From the NCBI GenBank assembly GCA_963693365.1, contig CAVNZM010000002.1, positions 10,416,001-10,480,000 on the forward strand: a stretch of DNA of 64,000 nucleotides, given 5' to 3'. Made by a program: the position numbers and the translations under genes. Below the pieces are notes generated by a model. That model did no database searches, had not been told where the DNA came from, and saw only the letters and a list, made by a program, of their open reading frames with translations. This DNA comes from Amoebidium appalachense (lineage: Eukaryota > Ichthyosporea). Position 1 is the stretch's first letter; each line of letters starts with the position of its first letter. This document shows positions 23,251-37,139 of the stretch, in pieces.

Positions 23251-24594
23251 ATGTATGTGTGTGTGTGAGTGTGTGTGGACCGGTGTGTGTGTTTTTGCCA
23301 AGTTCTCGATGAATTTTAAAACCGGGAAAGGGAGTGATAAGAGAGGATTCAACCTGAAAACGAGCTAATTAGGCCCATTCAGCACACCCTCAGCATAAGA
23401 ATCGAGCCTCGAATTCGAAAGACCGTCGCGAGCTTACAGGCCCAGGAGGACTTTCTGTGTGCGAGAGAGGAGGAGGGAGTGGGGAGCAGTGACCAAAGCA
23501 TGCGGAGTGTTAACCGTTTTAATGTAGTGCCGTGATTTGGTGGGAAACTCCCCGTACAGCAAGAGAAACCGGTCATTCAGATTTCAATATGGCATTTATT
23601 ATTTTCAGGCAGTGTGATATCGATGCGTGTGTTGCGTCGAGCAACCCCTTACAAACAGTACCACACTGTCGAAAACATAAGTGCCTCCCTGCTCGCTAAG
23701 CTTTGATAATCTTCGAAAGGTTCCGGCCCTGAGAAGCTTTGGCAGCTAACAAGCGCACCGTCATGCTGGCAGGCTGGCAGGAATTCGTCAGCCTGAGTGA
23801 GTGAAGAAAAAGGCGGGAAACGTGATCATGCGTACCAGGGTAGAGATTACGAACGAAAATCGTCGTTATTACGATTAACGAGAGACCCCGATACGAATAA
23901 GGTTGGGGTGCCGTCATAACAGCTTTCGTATCAGATGTTTAGCGTAAAATATGCTCGACTATCTAATCTTGCCTATTTTTTCAGTATTTCTGTTCAAGAA
24001 CCTATCTGCAGCTCTCTTGCTGTGCAATATCGACCCCGACCAGTGCTCAGGGCCTGTAATCCTGCAATACTCAATTTGTAAAAATGCGCATTTTGGAAGT
24101 TTTGACTGGAGGGGCGTTTTCGACGGGGCTGAACGCTACACAAGAACCCCCCCATTGCGATGAAATAGTCCGTTACGATTGGCCCAAGGGCCATACGGTT
24201 AGGCTGGTCAACCCCAGCCCAACCCTGATGCGTACAAACAGATGATTGGCTAGAAATCTTGCCTTTGTGATATTGGGCGGGAAAATTACTTGCTTTATTT
24301 GGCAAGTCCTCTGAGACGATCGTCGAGAGCCGGACAAAAAGGGGTCCTTTTCAGAATGCATGTCAGTTTATTTTAGTCCAAAAGACCCCTTAGTTTAGGA
24401 GCTAGCGAGGAAAACAGCTGAAGATTTGCCCATTAGCGTGTATTTTTTGCTTGTGACTATCGCCAATGATTCTTTTCTGTGTCGAGAAAACTCCTTCGGC
24501 TCAATACCTGTCACTCTGCTGTGTGCATGTTCAAGTGCTCCTTCAAGAACGACCAGCTACAACACCAACGTTGTTTCCCACTTCCCACTGCAAG

Positions 24595-26637
24595 ATGGCT
24601 ACTATCGTCGAGCCCCCCAAACAGGTGAATGCACCTGCTCTTCCTTCTTTGGCATTGGTAAAAGAAAGGATGTTTTAGAGCCACATTGGAAGGCTATCAG
24701 AACTGCTTTTGTTGCTCGTACGGTGCCACATAGAAGCTGCAGAGGAATGGGAGTTAACAAGACGTTGGCCAATCCCTTCTGTTAACCCTTGCACTCGAGA
24801 AGTTCTTTCTAACTGTATTTTACCCACAGCAGCTTTTGCCGAGTGAGATGCAGAGCCAGATTCTGCTGAAGAATCTCATCCGCACAACGGTAAGTGCCTG
24901 CTCTTTTACAGCAAAAGATGGGGAGATGCAGTTGAGGGAAGTTCTTTAAATACCGTTTAGGCAATTCCATGAGAACACCAACGCTCAACAATACAACATA
25001 TGATGAATTATTGCAATTATCTATGGTTTAATCTTTTAGCATCTTGATGTTTTGGAAGGCTTGGTCATTTTGCAAGCGTTCTGTTTAATTGCAACTTGAC
25101 TTGGATTGAAAGAATTTTGCTGCACCTGGAGTTTGTTTCTAACACGTTCCCCCTGCAGCTCTCCACGATGTCCTATCTCAGGTGTGTAATAATTCCCACC
25201 CAAAACAACCAGCCGGCAACTACACCTAACCCTCTCAATACCACATACTGTTCCTTTACATCTCTCCCCCCCCCCCCCCCCCCCCCCCTTCCCTCCCCCC
25301 CTCCAAACACATCTCCCCCCCCCTCCCTTCCCCCCCCCCCCGACTGCCCCTCCCCCTCTTCCCCCCCCCCTCGCCCCCCGTCCCCCCGGGGGCCTGCTCT
25401 CTCGTTTCCAAGCCAAGGCACATCAAAGCATTCTGTTCTCATCCCCTATGTCATCACTCTCAGGCGGTTGACCGCTTTAGAGGTCCGGACCAGTTCGCCA
25501 ACAAATGTAGAACCCAGAGTCTGCACATTCTCAATATACTGCCTTATTGCACTACTCGAAAGCTGGTTGAGAACTCCCTTACTGTAGTACCTGAAAAGTG
25601 GTTGAGAAGCCGCTATAGTAATAAGGTAGAAAAGGAAATCTTTTGATTACTGTGAACAAGCGAGAAACAAGTAGATTTTTGCATTGTATCGCGACAGGCA
25701 CTGCAAAAACAGCTTGTAGCATTTACCTTTCTCACAGAACACCTGATTTGCTTCGTTATGACCGTTGTTTCCCTTTGGTGTGCGAGCTTGCTTTGTTGTT
25801 TCCTTTTTGTGGCATAGCTCCACTCGTACCAAACCGTATCTTGCAGGGATCTGTTCTCTGAGGATGCATATGACGACCGCCAAATTGAAGGTAGGTTTCG
25901 TTCTGTAGCTCTCTCTCTCCACTCTCCACTCCGCACATGCTTATTCGGCTTTCGTATTATTCCCCTTTCGTATCACACCCCTGTATTTTCCCATTCTTGT
26001 AAACCGTTCTCTTACCGGTCTCTGAGCCTCCTTTCGTGTCAGCGCCGCTGTGCACCTCCCCCCTCCCCCCCCCCCCTCCCCGTTTCCCGCTCCCCTCCTC
26101 CCCCCCCTTCCCCCCGCCCCCCGCGCATGGTCCCTCCTCCTGACTCCTCCCCCTTTTCCCCACCCCCCTTTTTCCCGCTTCCCTACCCGCTTCTCCCCCC
26201 TACCTCTTCCCCCTTGCCCTCTTCTTTCCCCCCAAAAGCCAAATGAAATTCCATCCTCTAATTTTACTTAATCAGTACTAAATTACAAATTAACATCGGA
26301 TGCAGGGAGCAGTGAATGCTTAGAAATATTCGAGGGAACACTTGGGCGCGGGGAGAAGCAAAAGACTGTGAGCTCATGCTTTATGGTACAGGGCTGAACC
26401 TGAAGGTGCTAAAGCGTAATGTGTCTGACGAAGCTAACTTGCTGATTGACTGGTGTGTGCCCCTCCCCCCCCCCCCCCCCCCCCCCCCCCCCCAGCACCA
26501 CCACCACCACCACCACCACCACCCACCCCCATTTAAACGACCACCATTTCGCCAACCTCCCTCTTTCCCTTCTTCCGAACCCCCTCTCGTTCGACCCAAC
26601 CCAGGTGAAGCCCTTACCTCTGCATTCCATGCTTTCC

Positions 26638-26705
<68 letters not shown>

Positions 26706-28188
26706 AGAGAAGCCCCTGTCCGTTTCCTTCTATCCTTGCCACATCTGCCTGCGAAGAAAATAGATTCGTATCACACCACCACTCTATTGTTTGGCGTTCT
26801 TTTGCCTACAATCCATTGGGTATTGCGCGCCAAACCTGCAACATGTATTGGTGAAACAAGATTGCTCTGTTGCGGAGAATGTGCAATGTAGATGCACATG
26901 GTTGCAGCAGCATGATTCAGAAACAACCACTAACATTGGGGTTTGGGGTCGGGGTCTGATGCTTGCTCCACCATCAACATTGGGCTTACTGCAGGCTGGA
27001 ACAAGGGTAAGCCGTGTATGTGTTTTTCTTTTTTGAGGACGAAAGGAAAAATGTTCGGTATCAGGCACCTTTTTGGGCAATCGGAACGTGTGTGGTTTTG
27101 CTGTTGAAGAGGGGTAGGGAGGGGCAGGGGGCAGGGGGGGGATTCGGGGCTCAGAGGCAGATGGCAGCAAGGTTCAAGAACATGGTCAAATCGTATTGCC
27201 TGCTGATATCCCCAGGTACTTGTTGGATAACCTGCTAACATTTCAAAACCCAACCAGGTGCTTTGATGCCCTCAACAAGAAATACGTAAGCCCCCCCCCT
27301 CCCCCCCCCCCCCCCCCAAAAAAAAAAAAAAAAAAAAAAAGAAAAGAAAAAAGCGCCCTCCCCCACCTTTCACTTTTCTCTTGTATCTTGAGCATCTCAA
27401 GGAGAGAGAGAGAAGATGTGTGTTGCAGCGAGGCAGAGCTCGTAGGTTGGAAGCCTTCAAGAGCACAAGTAGAGTGTATGTGTCCGTTGGTTGGTTGGTT
27501 GGTTGGTTTGGGTTGGGGGGGGGGGGGGGGGGGGGGGGGAGGGGGGGCCCTGAGCAGCAAGGAATGTGAATTTGACTGGTTAGATGGTTTAGGTGGTGAG
27601 TGAAAGGGCCTCAGGGGCTATTTACCATGGTGGTGGGTGAGGGACGGGGTAAGATGGGGATCAGGCAAGCAGGCAGCGGAAGTGAGGGAGAAATGGGGTG
27701 CTTCAGGTAGGTGTGTAAGGGAACAAGAAGCTCGGAATGGGCATTGGAAGGGGCAGGCAGGGAACGGGACAGAGAAAGCGAATGGCTGGGAATGAGCGAA
27801 GAAACCATCTGAACTAAAAACTTGAACTGGACTTCTCTCACATGTAGAATCATTGTATCAATATGTGATTAAGACAGGCAGCCATGGTTATGCAATGTGG
27901 GGTCATGACTTATTCGTAATTTATTCCCTGCATGTGGGTGGTGGTGGTCGCATCTACAGCTGAAGGCGATGGTGCTCGGGGTAAGTGCGTCCGTCTCCCT
28001 TAGTTTAGCACCTGCCATGTCTTTGTACGTGTGTGGTATGGATGTGTTTCCTTTTTGTGTTTGTGTTTGTATCTGTGTCTGCGCGTGTGTGTGCGCGCAC
28101 GCATGTGTGTTTGGGTGTGTGGGTGTATGTGTGGATGTGCGTGGGTGTGTATACAAGAACACGTTGCCCCCCTTCTCCCCCCTCCCCC

Positions 28189-28230
<42 letters not shown>

Positions 28231-29156
28231 AAAAAAATGCATGTAACACCAAAAATGCATGTACCAAAAGTCATCCTTGCTCTCCATCCAATCTGAGCAT
28301 TCTTTCCAACTCTGTCCTCTAATTCAATGAGGCTGAACATAATTCATTCAGACAGCCTGCTCTCTTTCCGTCACTCTTCAATGCACATTCTACCGTGAAT
28401 TGGGTTGTGCATACACCACACAGATAGTATTCCTGTGCTCTTAATGACTTGCTAGAAAATCGACACTGCTTAGTACCTAACACTAACCAAATGTGGGGCA
28501 TGCTTCAGATCTGCACTGAGGATGACAAGCCTGTGGAGTCCTACACCTTCAAGTTCTCCTACGACGACAATGCAGATGCAAGCACCAACACCGGTGTCCA
28601 GATGTTTCAGAACGACAAGAAGATTGGCGCTGCACAGGCAAAGACCAAGGATGAGGCAAGTGGGGAGTCGTCTATTGCTTTGTGTATGTATGTACGGGAT
28701 TATGGTCTAACAAACGAGGTATATGTATACATATTTGTTCGAACAGATGAAATGGCACAAGAATAATCTAGTTACCAAAAAATTGTGATGATCTACCATA
28801 TATGGTAGTGGTCGTCCTCAGGATTCGTGTTGAGCATGATAGATGCGAAGGTGGTTTTGTCAAGTTTTTGGTGGGTATATTTGCTCTTCATCATTCAGGG
28901 TTTCGTAACTAAAAAACCATCACAGTGAACAAGCGGCTGTGCAAGCAAAGGCAATTCTCCTCTGCCGATGGTGTGTGTCCAAGTGCCCCTTACGGCATTT
29001 CCTGGTAGATGGGGCAATGTGTGCTTATGCACTTTTTCTGTTTTTCAGATCCGCAAGGCCACCGTCCGCATGCTGAGGACACTTGTCACCATCACCCAGA
29101 CGCTCAAGCCCCTGCCAGGTGGGTCCGGATCCTTGTGTGTGCTTATGCCGGCCGGT

Positions 29157-29221
<65 letters not shown>

Positions 29222-31452
29222 AAAAAAAAAGAAAGCATATGCTTACAGACACCCCACCCGCCCCATTCCCATCCGGGACCTCTATGCTCTTGTACTGTCT
29301 CCTCTGCTTGGAGGTGCAAGCACGATGGCTACCGTGATGTTAATGTCTGTAACCAAAACCTCTCCCATTTCCTTCCACCCTAATCACATGTTATCCAACT
29401 AATCATGGTGACCGTCCATGCAGAGCCACGGTTTCTCGTTATGCGCTTGTACTTCTACACTGACCGCACACCCGAGGACTACCAGCCCCGCTTCTTCCAG
29501 GATGCTGGCGACAAGCCAGAGCCCAAGATGGACGGCGAGATCCACAAACACAAGATCGGCTGCATCGAAACACCGTCCCACAGGTATGCACCCCAGTGCC
29601 ACACCCCAAGCGTTCCTCTCGATAGCTACTGGCAGGGTAGACGTTTCATAACGGGATTGTCATGGCGGTGGTTGATTTGTCTGGCTACACGTGTGTTACC
29701 TGCATGAGCATAAATTTAATTATTTATTTAAGTGCCCCCAAATCGGGGTGTTCCTCGTTTCAAGGCTTGTGATGGTTATTGATCCGAGTGGCTGTTTAAC
29801 CATTGTTTCCTTCTTACCGATAAGGGTTAACGCCGTAATGAGTGGTTTGTCGGCGATATTTTTATAGCGACTTTTAAGTGTCTTTTGCTGGCTGGAGAAA
29901 ACATGGGTCCATAGAATCCTATTTTTCGTTTTGCTCCATTTTGTCCATTCCACTGAGGTTAACTTTGTGTACTCCTTTTTGTTCTTGTTAATGCTTTGGC
30001 CCTAGAGCCGAAAGGGATGGTGAAAGCAGCGAGATTATTGGTCACACGTTTTGTTTTGTTTGGTTGTTTGTTGGTATTTTTGGGTATCCTATGTAGCATA
30101 TGTTGTCTCTTTCGTTGGCAGCAAGCCATGGCCCTCTGGTTGTCGGAGTCTAGGGACGGCTACTAACCATGGGGTTGGCACGGCACGACTAGCATGAAGC
30201 TTCGTCTGAGGACAGGTGAAGTGTCTCGTTTGCGCTTGATTTGCCGTATTCGGGGTTTTTTTTTTTTTTTTTTTTTTTTTTTGCTATGAGCTGTGTGTGT
30301 CTGTAAACTCGTGTGGTTAATCTTCAACATACCGGCAGGGATAGATCGAACGCTTGCTCGTAACTTGTTTGGACCTCATTATTTTCACCCAGTCTCGCAT
30401 TCTATAAGAACTCTTTGGTTCATTCTCTCTTCTCTTCTCGTTTAAAAACTTAATTCAACTGGTTTTTTCCACCCAATTCTTTTTTGTGTTTTGTTTTGTT
30501 TTGTTTTGCTTTTGGTGTTTCAACGTGGTGAGGTTCGTGTGACTTTGTGGTCGGTCCATTCCTGTTGTACATATGCACACGTGAACAGTGCGCTTGCCGA
30601 TGGTGGCAACATTTCTATGTATTCCTGGGAAATGATCCGGTCACTGGACGTGGGAGGGTAGTGCAGCCGTGACAAAGGTTTATCCGATTTTGTGCATTTG
30701 TCCTGTTTTGGCTCTTTTCTCTGTGTATTTAGTGAGGGTGGCTGGGGTTGTGATTTTCGGTATATGGTTTCTGGTGTTGGATGTTTTGCTCTTTCGGGGG
30801 ATATGGGGTTGGGTGTTTGGGGCGGGTGTTTGGGGCAGGGGGGGGAGGGAGGGGGGGGGGGGGGGGAGGAGAAAGGGGAGGGGGGGGGGGGGAGGGGGAG
30901 GGGGCGATGGGGGCAAAAACGAGATGACATTATCACTCACGAATACCGACAACGGATCATTTTTGTCTCATGGAACGAGTGTGGCAGAGCATTTGGGTTG
31001 CCAACAATCCTTGTTCAACTCGCACTTTGAAAATTTGAAGCTAGCCCTCCCCCCCCTCGCCCCCTGCCCCTTCTTCCCCACTCCCCCCTTGCCCCCCCCC
31101 CACACATTACTGCCCTCTCCCCATCGCCTGCACGATCGCCGTCTCCACGATCCCCTCCCCCCCTTCTTCCTGCCTTGCTGCTCCCACCCTCCCACCCTGT
31201 CTGCCCCTTCATCGATCTACCGTCACCTAGAAGCATGTCACCGTAACACACCTTGCATAGCTGCAGTGTGCCTGTGGTATGCCTGCTGGGTGAAGACAGC
31301 TGCCACGTGTACTCACTCACCCTATTGCAGCTGCCGACATGGAGGAGGCCCTCGAGGGTTCCCCGACAGCCGCCGATGCATCCAATACTTCCCCCATTGC
31401 AAAGGTAAAAATGTCACCACCACCACCACCACACACAAACAACATATCCACA

Positions 31453-31503
<51 letters not shown>

Positions 31504-33295
31504 ACACACACACAGACAAGCATATTCCGGCTTTTTTAGTCTTTTTATATTAGCTATCTTACATGCCCACCCAACCACACAAACACACAACAATCACAAC
31601 AAGGTGGCGGAAAGCAGAAATAAAAACGAGGTTTTGGGGAGGAGAGGAAGAGGAGGTAGTAGGTAGGACGTGAACTTCCGAAAAGGTCACACCCAATTAA
31701 GTCCCCATCCCTTTTCCATTCCCAGCCACACTAGTTGGATAGGTGGGTGGGTACATGTCACGTGTGGCTCTGACTTCTTTCTCCCCAGGATGTTGAGATG
31801 CCCAACGTCGAAGCCGACAAGACCAACGAATCTGCAGCCGAAGGTGAACTGAAATGTAGCACCTTCTCCTCATGTGGTTGTGGGCCTTGCAGCTACATCC
31901 CACAAATCCCTTTCTGGAAAACATTAGACGATGTTTGAGCAGAGGACATCACCGTGGATTGTTTTATTCGCTGCAGCAATGTCTGAACCTACAGCAGTCA
32001 GACTATGTATTCTGTTTAAATTAGGTCGTGGGCCATTTCCAAAAACAACGACCAATCAACTTGGCCCCTATACGAACGGTGGCACGAACATTCCTGTAGG
32101 AGCCTGCGGCAAACTTGACCCGTCGTCTTTGTTGCACCGTTGGCTTCGTAGAAATGCTGGCCGACCCCACCTCATCTATATTCCCACGAGAGTATTGAAG
32201 TGTATCCCTGCAACTCTTTTCGATATGCATGCCCATCTTACGATCACCATTCACAACGGGGCCTATGCCCTAATACATCAGCCCACAAAGTGAGTGCGAC
32301 CAACACTGACACGACACATTGTGCAGTGCCTCAGACGGCCAACAAGCAAGACAGGAACTCGAAGCCAACGGTGCGCACAGGCAAGAAGGCACCTGGGTCG
32401 GCCATGGCCGTGGACGAGGGGGAGGACGAGCCAGACACCAAGTGTGCTTGCGAGGTCAACGAGGTGCGTTGAACAGCAACTGTGTGTTGCGGGGTTTTCC
32501 TACTAATTCTGTTAAAGAATGAGTTTCTCGAGCAAAAAACTGGGCAAAGCCAAGAAGAAATCAAAGTCATTACACGATCGGGTACCAAAAGTAGATGGAC
32601 TTGCCCAAGTGCTGATTTTTGATGCTAAGCACGTGGTAGAAGCGATGAAATCAACGAAGTCAATTCACACTCCATATGCAACACAAAACTAAACATAGTA
32701 TAGGGAAGCACCTAAGTTGTAAAAAAGCCTGACCAGAGCAAGTTTGGTGGGGCCTATGGTAACCACTCTTGGTTCTGCCGACAGGACGATGGGGAGATGG
32801 TGCTGTGTGAGGAGTGCAAGACGTGGCAGCATGCCGTGTGCCATGCCTACCTGGACGTGGACGACATGCCAAAGGGTGCGTGCACGTGTGAAAGATAGAT
32901 GGATTGGTGGGCTGGCATGTATCTCTCTTTCAGCTAGATGCCAAAGAAATATGCGTCTCACTTGTCGGTTTCCAGTTGAGGGTATAGGGATCTGGGCTGC
33001 TTACTGATATGGGTCACCCAATCAAACATTGGATCCATTACCCGCCCAGTCCAGCATTAGAAATGTGTTGCCTTCTACTGTTTGCAGCACACTTTTTTTC
33101 CCATAGCATTTCGGAAAGAAACATAACCAGGAGTCTTGTGTCGTTTACCAGTACAACAGCAGCATCAGCACACTTGCACCATTGCTCGCAACACAATTAC
33201 TGTGGGCTCACACACCCTTTTCTGCAGTGCATTTCTGTGTGGACTGCGCAAAGACATTGAAGGCTGCAGGGGATGAGCGAATGGCGTAGGTGTCC

Positions 33296-33327
<32 letters not shown>

Positions 33328-34086
33328 ACCCCCCACCCCCCCCTTCCCCTCCTCTCCCCCCCGTCCCCCTCTCCCCGCCCCCCCGGCCCCCCCGTGCCCA
33401 TACACATGTACACACACACATGCACCTGCAGGGGACAAAGACCTAGTAAAACACGCACGAACGTGTCTGCACTATACGTAGTAATAACCCACCATTGAGT
33501 GCACCCACCAATATCACGTTTGCTCGATCTTTCCTTTGAACTGGCCCACACATTCCTGCGTATGTGCTGCAGAACATGGGACCTTGTCAATCGTTTGAAA
33601 CCCCCTCCTCCCTCCTCACTCCCCCCTTCTCTCCCAAACACAAATACCGTTCGTTGGCAAACCCTCCCAAATTCTGTTCCCAAAACCACGCCGGAACCCG
33701 CACTCCCCCCCCCCCCCCCCCCCCCCCCCTCCCCCCAACACACATACATCTACACACCCGCAATCACATGTGTCTCGTTGTGTCTATGGCAACTGTATTA
33801 TAGATCCATTCTTTGCCCTGTCTGATACCCCGATCGAAATAAAATCCATTATTTTAATTTAAAAAACACATGTGTCCACTGACACGTGTCTCCCTGCAGG
33901 GACTACCGTGACTCTGGGCTGCTGTGTGCGCCCCGAGACAATGTCAAGTATGTGGCCATCTGGCGCCGCACCCTGTTTGCAGTCAAGGACTATGACCAGG
34001 CCACCATCACACCCACGGAGCTGGGTGAACTACTGGGTACGAACCCAAATGCTTGCTTTTTTTTTCTTTTCTTTTTTTTTTTTTTT

Positions 34087-34117
<31 letters not shown>

Positions 34118-35196
34118 GGGAGGGGGAGGGGGGGAGGGGGGGTAGGACCCCTTTGTACATGTATTTCGTGGCTGCGGGTCCAAAGTGTGCATGCATGAGT
34201 TTGCACTTGGGTGTGTTCAGGCAGACCTGTAATTGTTAGCTGCCTCAACGAGATCCCATTGCCTCCCATTCATTCTGTGCTTTAGAAGCCCCGTGCTCTT
34301 GTGTCTCCACAGAAGCACACTTCGTTCGCTCTGTCCGTGAAATTTGATATGATTTTTCCCCTACCTTTGCCCTCTTTCCCCGCTGCCCCCTCCCATACAT
34401 CGTGCACAAACAAACAAGCATCAGCCCCTTGCATGCATTGGCCAAATACACTGAGTACAGTGTCTCTTAAGCCAAGCACCCACACCCATGGCCACAGGTC
34501 TGGAGGAGGAAAGGGGCATAGTGCGCAACCTGCTGCAGCGGCTTGAGAAGGAGACATATGTCAAGAGGACAGGAAAGAAGGCAGCCGGCACATTCACCAT
34601 CCAAAGGGCCCGCTTCAACTCCAGCGACTATCTGAAGGCCTTCAACATGAGGCCAGGTCCGTGCCCGTCTGCTTCTCTCTCTGCCCGTACCCACCAATGC
34701 CCTAATGTCTATAATGGAAGTGCATTGGCGCTTCTCCTTATATTCTGCCCCTCCCCCCCCCCCCCCCCCCCCTCCCCTCCTTTTTTTGGGTGCGCGCCCC
34801 CCCCATCGAGAATTTCCTAGCGTACATACACACTCCGTTAGGGGGTATTGTTGTGAAGATAGCGAGAGAAGGGTAGCTAGGAACTGTGTCGTATGGGTTG
34901 GAGGTATGAAGGAAGCTCCAGGCAGGGAAGGGGCAGGTGGATTCGGTGTCGGGTGGAAGAGGACGGGCAGGGGTGGGGTGGGTGTGTGTATGTGTGTGTG
35001 TGGGGGGGGGGGGATGGGAGGGGGGAGGAAGGGGGGGGGGGGGGGATGGCGGAGGGGGGGATGGTTCTCTACTATTGGGTTACATGGCTACATGTCATTG
35101 ACCAGAAAAAAAAGTAGGGGTGGGAGGGGTTTAGGATTCAGTTTGAATCCCATGGATGTGAGGAAAGGGTTGTGAGTTTGAAAAAAAAGCTCTCTC

Positions 35197-35233
<37 letters not shown>

Positions 35234-35921
35234 CCCCCGCCCCGCCCGCCCCTTGAGGCTCCCCGGGGGATAAAATCCAGAATTCACTAGGCATGTGTCT
35301 CACATAACACGACCCCTTTGACCCCTACCCCAAGATGTAACCCACATATTCACCCAAACTCACCTCTGCAACCACAAGACACAAAATCAGCTAGAGGATG
35401 TGTGTCGTATGTCAAATTTCTGCGGTGCTTTTTGCGTCCTCCCCCCCCCCCCCCCCCCCCCCCCCCTTTCCCCATCCTCCCCTCCCATGTCCCTCCTCTC
35501 TCCTCATGCCTGCACTTGCTCGCTTATTCATGCACTATAAAATACAAGCGCGCTTTTGGTGTGTGTAGTTGAGTGTGCACTTACACCCATGGTTCCATCA
35601 GCGGGGGCAGATGCCGAGCTGGCCGACAAGACCTCGAACCTCAACATTGCAGACAACCCCCCGGCCAAGGTGTGTCCTCATTCACTGCCGGTGCCTGGCG
35701 AAAGAGGGGGGGGTGGGGGGAGAGGAGGTGGCGGGGGGGGGGGGGAAGGGAGGGGGAGGGGGGAATGCATGTTTCTTCAATGCAAAAGAGACCACCGTGC
35801 AGACGAGAACACATCCGTCGGTTGCATTCAAAAGTTGGACATTGCGTGCGGGTCCACAATACCTAAGTTTGATTGATGTGTGTTTTGTGGTGATGGTTCG
35901 GTGGAAGGGAGAAACGGGGGA

Positions 35922-35959
<38 letters not shown>

Positions 35960-36146
35960 GTGCATAGAGTGTGTAGTAAAAAGGGGAACTACCATGAACA
36001 ACTGCCCGAATGACAAGGACGGGAGCATGCCATGCAAAACCAAGAAGGACAGCGAGGTGTTTGTGTGTGTAAAGGTGTGGTGTGTTTTGTTTTTGTAAAG
36101 GGAGGGGGGGAAAGTGTTTTTTTTTTTTGTGTGTGTGTGTGTGTAT

Positions 36147-36193
<47 letters not shown>

Positions 36194-36755
36194 GGGGGGG
36201 GGGGGCTGTGCTACGTGAGAGGTGAAGATGTTAGCAGCAGGACACTGATACCATTCATGCACAGCGTAAAGGCACAAAGCGTGCAGCCTGCACCGATGAA
36301 TCCGCAGAGGTTAGGAATCCCCCCCATCCCCCCCCCCCCCCCCTCCCCCCCTCAACCTTCCCCCCTCCCCTCCCTTTACACACACACATGTACCCGCCAT
36401 TCACTAGTGCTGCACGACCAGTGCAACCCCCCTCCCCCCGCCACATTCTAACTCTTACCCTCACAATCTCTGCTCTTACCCCTACTGACGCCCACACACA
36501 CAGTCACACACAAAAAGACATACCCTCCATGTCCACCATCGACACCCCTACCTCCACGTATAGCAAAGACCCAATTTTCAGACTTGCTTGCGGTGGTGCT
36601 TGCATTGGGCCTATGTTTGGCACACACACCTGTTGCCGAGTCATGCTGACTGTCTGTGTGTTTGGGCACAGTCCGAGAACAGCCAAGGGGCAGCCAAGCA
36701 CTCACGGGCCAAGCGGCAGCGGGTCAGCGTCCCCAACAAGAAGATCCGCCTGTGA
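24595..36755 (+). CDS. HORMAD1: Meiotic HORMA-domain protein (HORMAD/Hop1) with PHD finger and winged helix, about 22 exons
   Basis: Axis HORMADs assemble on meiotic chromosomes, promote double-strand breaks and interhomologue bias, and are remodelled by TRIP13/Pch2. Exons, all in phase: 24595-24624, 24830-24889, 25159-25181, 25847-25890, 26392-26452, 27258-27285, 27960-27980, 28509-28655, 29049-29118, 29424-29583, 31267-31289, 31331-31404, 31789-31843, 32327-32463, 32785-32875, 33228-33285, 33900-34036, 34498-34656, 35569-35669, 35970-36056 (start least certain), 36265-36309, 36672-36755; 564 residues. HORMA (1 to about 230) shows MSYLRDLFSEDAYDDR, CFDALNKKYLK and RLYFYTDRTPEDYQP. A C4HC3 PHD finger (about 305-348) reads CAC, CEEC, HAVC, CVDC. 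Residues 362-459 resemble the winged helix after the PHD in Hop1-type chromatin-binding regions. The end, KRQRVSVPNKKIRL, fits a closure motif. The intron after exon 8 has a GC donor. The family call is firm; the orthologue name (HORMAD1/2 or Hop1) is not. Confidence 0.93.
33773..33862 (+). repeat. Dispersed repeat tail, copy 2
   Basis: Related to 12089-12178 in the same orientation: both carry CTCGTTGTGTCTATGGC, CCATTCTT, GCCCTGTCTGAT, CCCGATC and AATAAAAT, then an A/T tail. Substitutions and small indels distinguish the copies. This one lies in the intron before HORMA exon 17 (33286-33899), ending about 40 nt before the acceptor. Confidence 0.8.
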
Positions 36756-37105
36756 CCCCATCCATGCAGTACCGTGTGCACATTCACCCCGCAACATGCA
36801 GCATGCAGCACCAAGTTGATCGTGGGAAGACAACACGACAAGAGCCTCGCTATTGCTGTTAAATTCCAATGTCTTGACTGCCTGTGTTATGTTTGTTTCA
36901 CTATTCACGAAAGTTGTTAGCATAGGGTTCGTGATGATAGGTGGTGTGAATAAGTCAGCGCTTGTATCGCAACACCGGCCTACTCTGTTAGTCCAGGTAG
37001 AGTCTTATTGAAAGCTAGAAATACCAGAACGCAATGATGTCGGTAAAAGCATTGAACAGCCAAGCAATAAATCTAAATGAAACTTTACTCCCACCTGCCT
37101 CAGCA

Positions 37106-37139
<34 letters not shown>

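Noticed and set aside
36032-36451. Alternative frame for the penultimate HORMA exon (KAQSVQPAPMNPQR)
   Set aside because: The frame RKGTKRAACTDESAE at 36265-36309 has a clean CACAG acceptor and keeps phase 0 with both neighbours.
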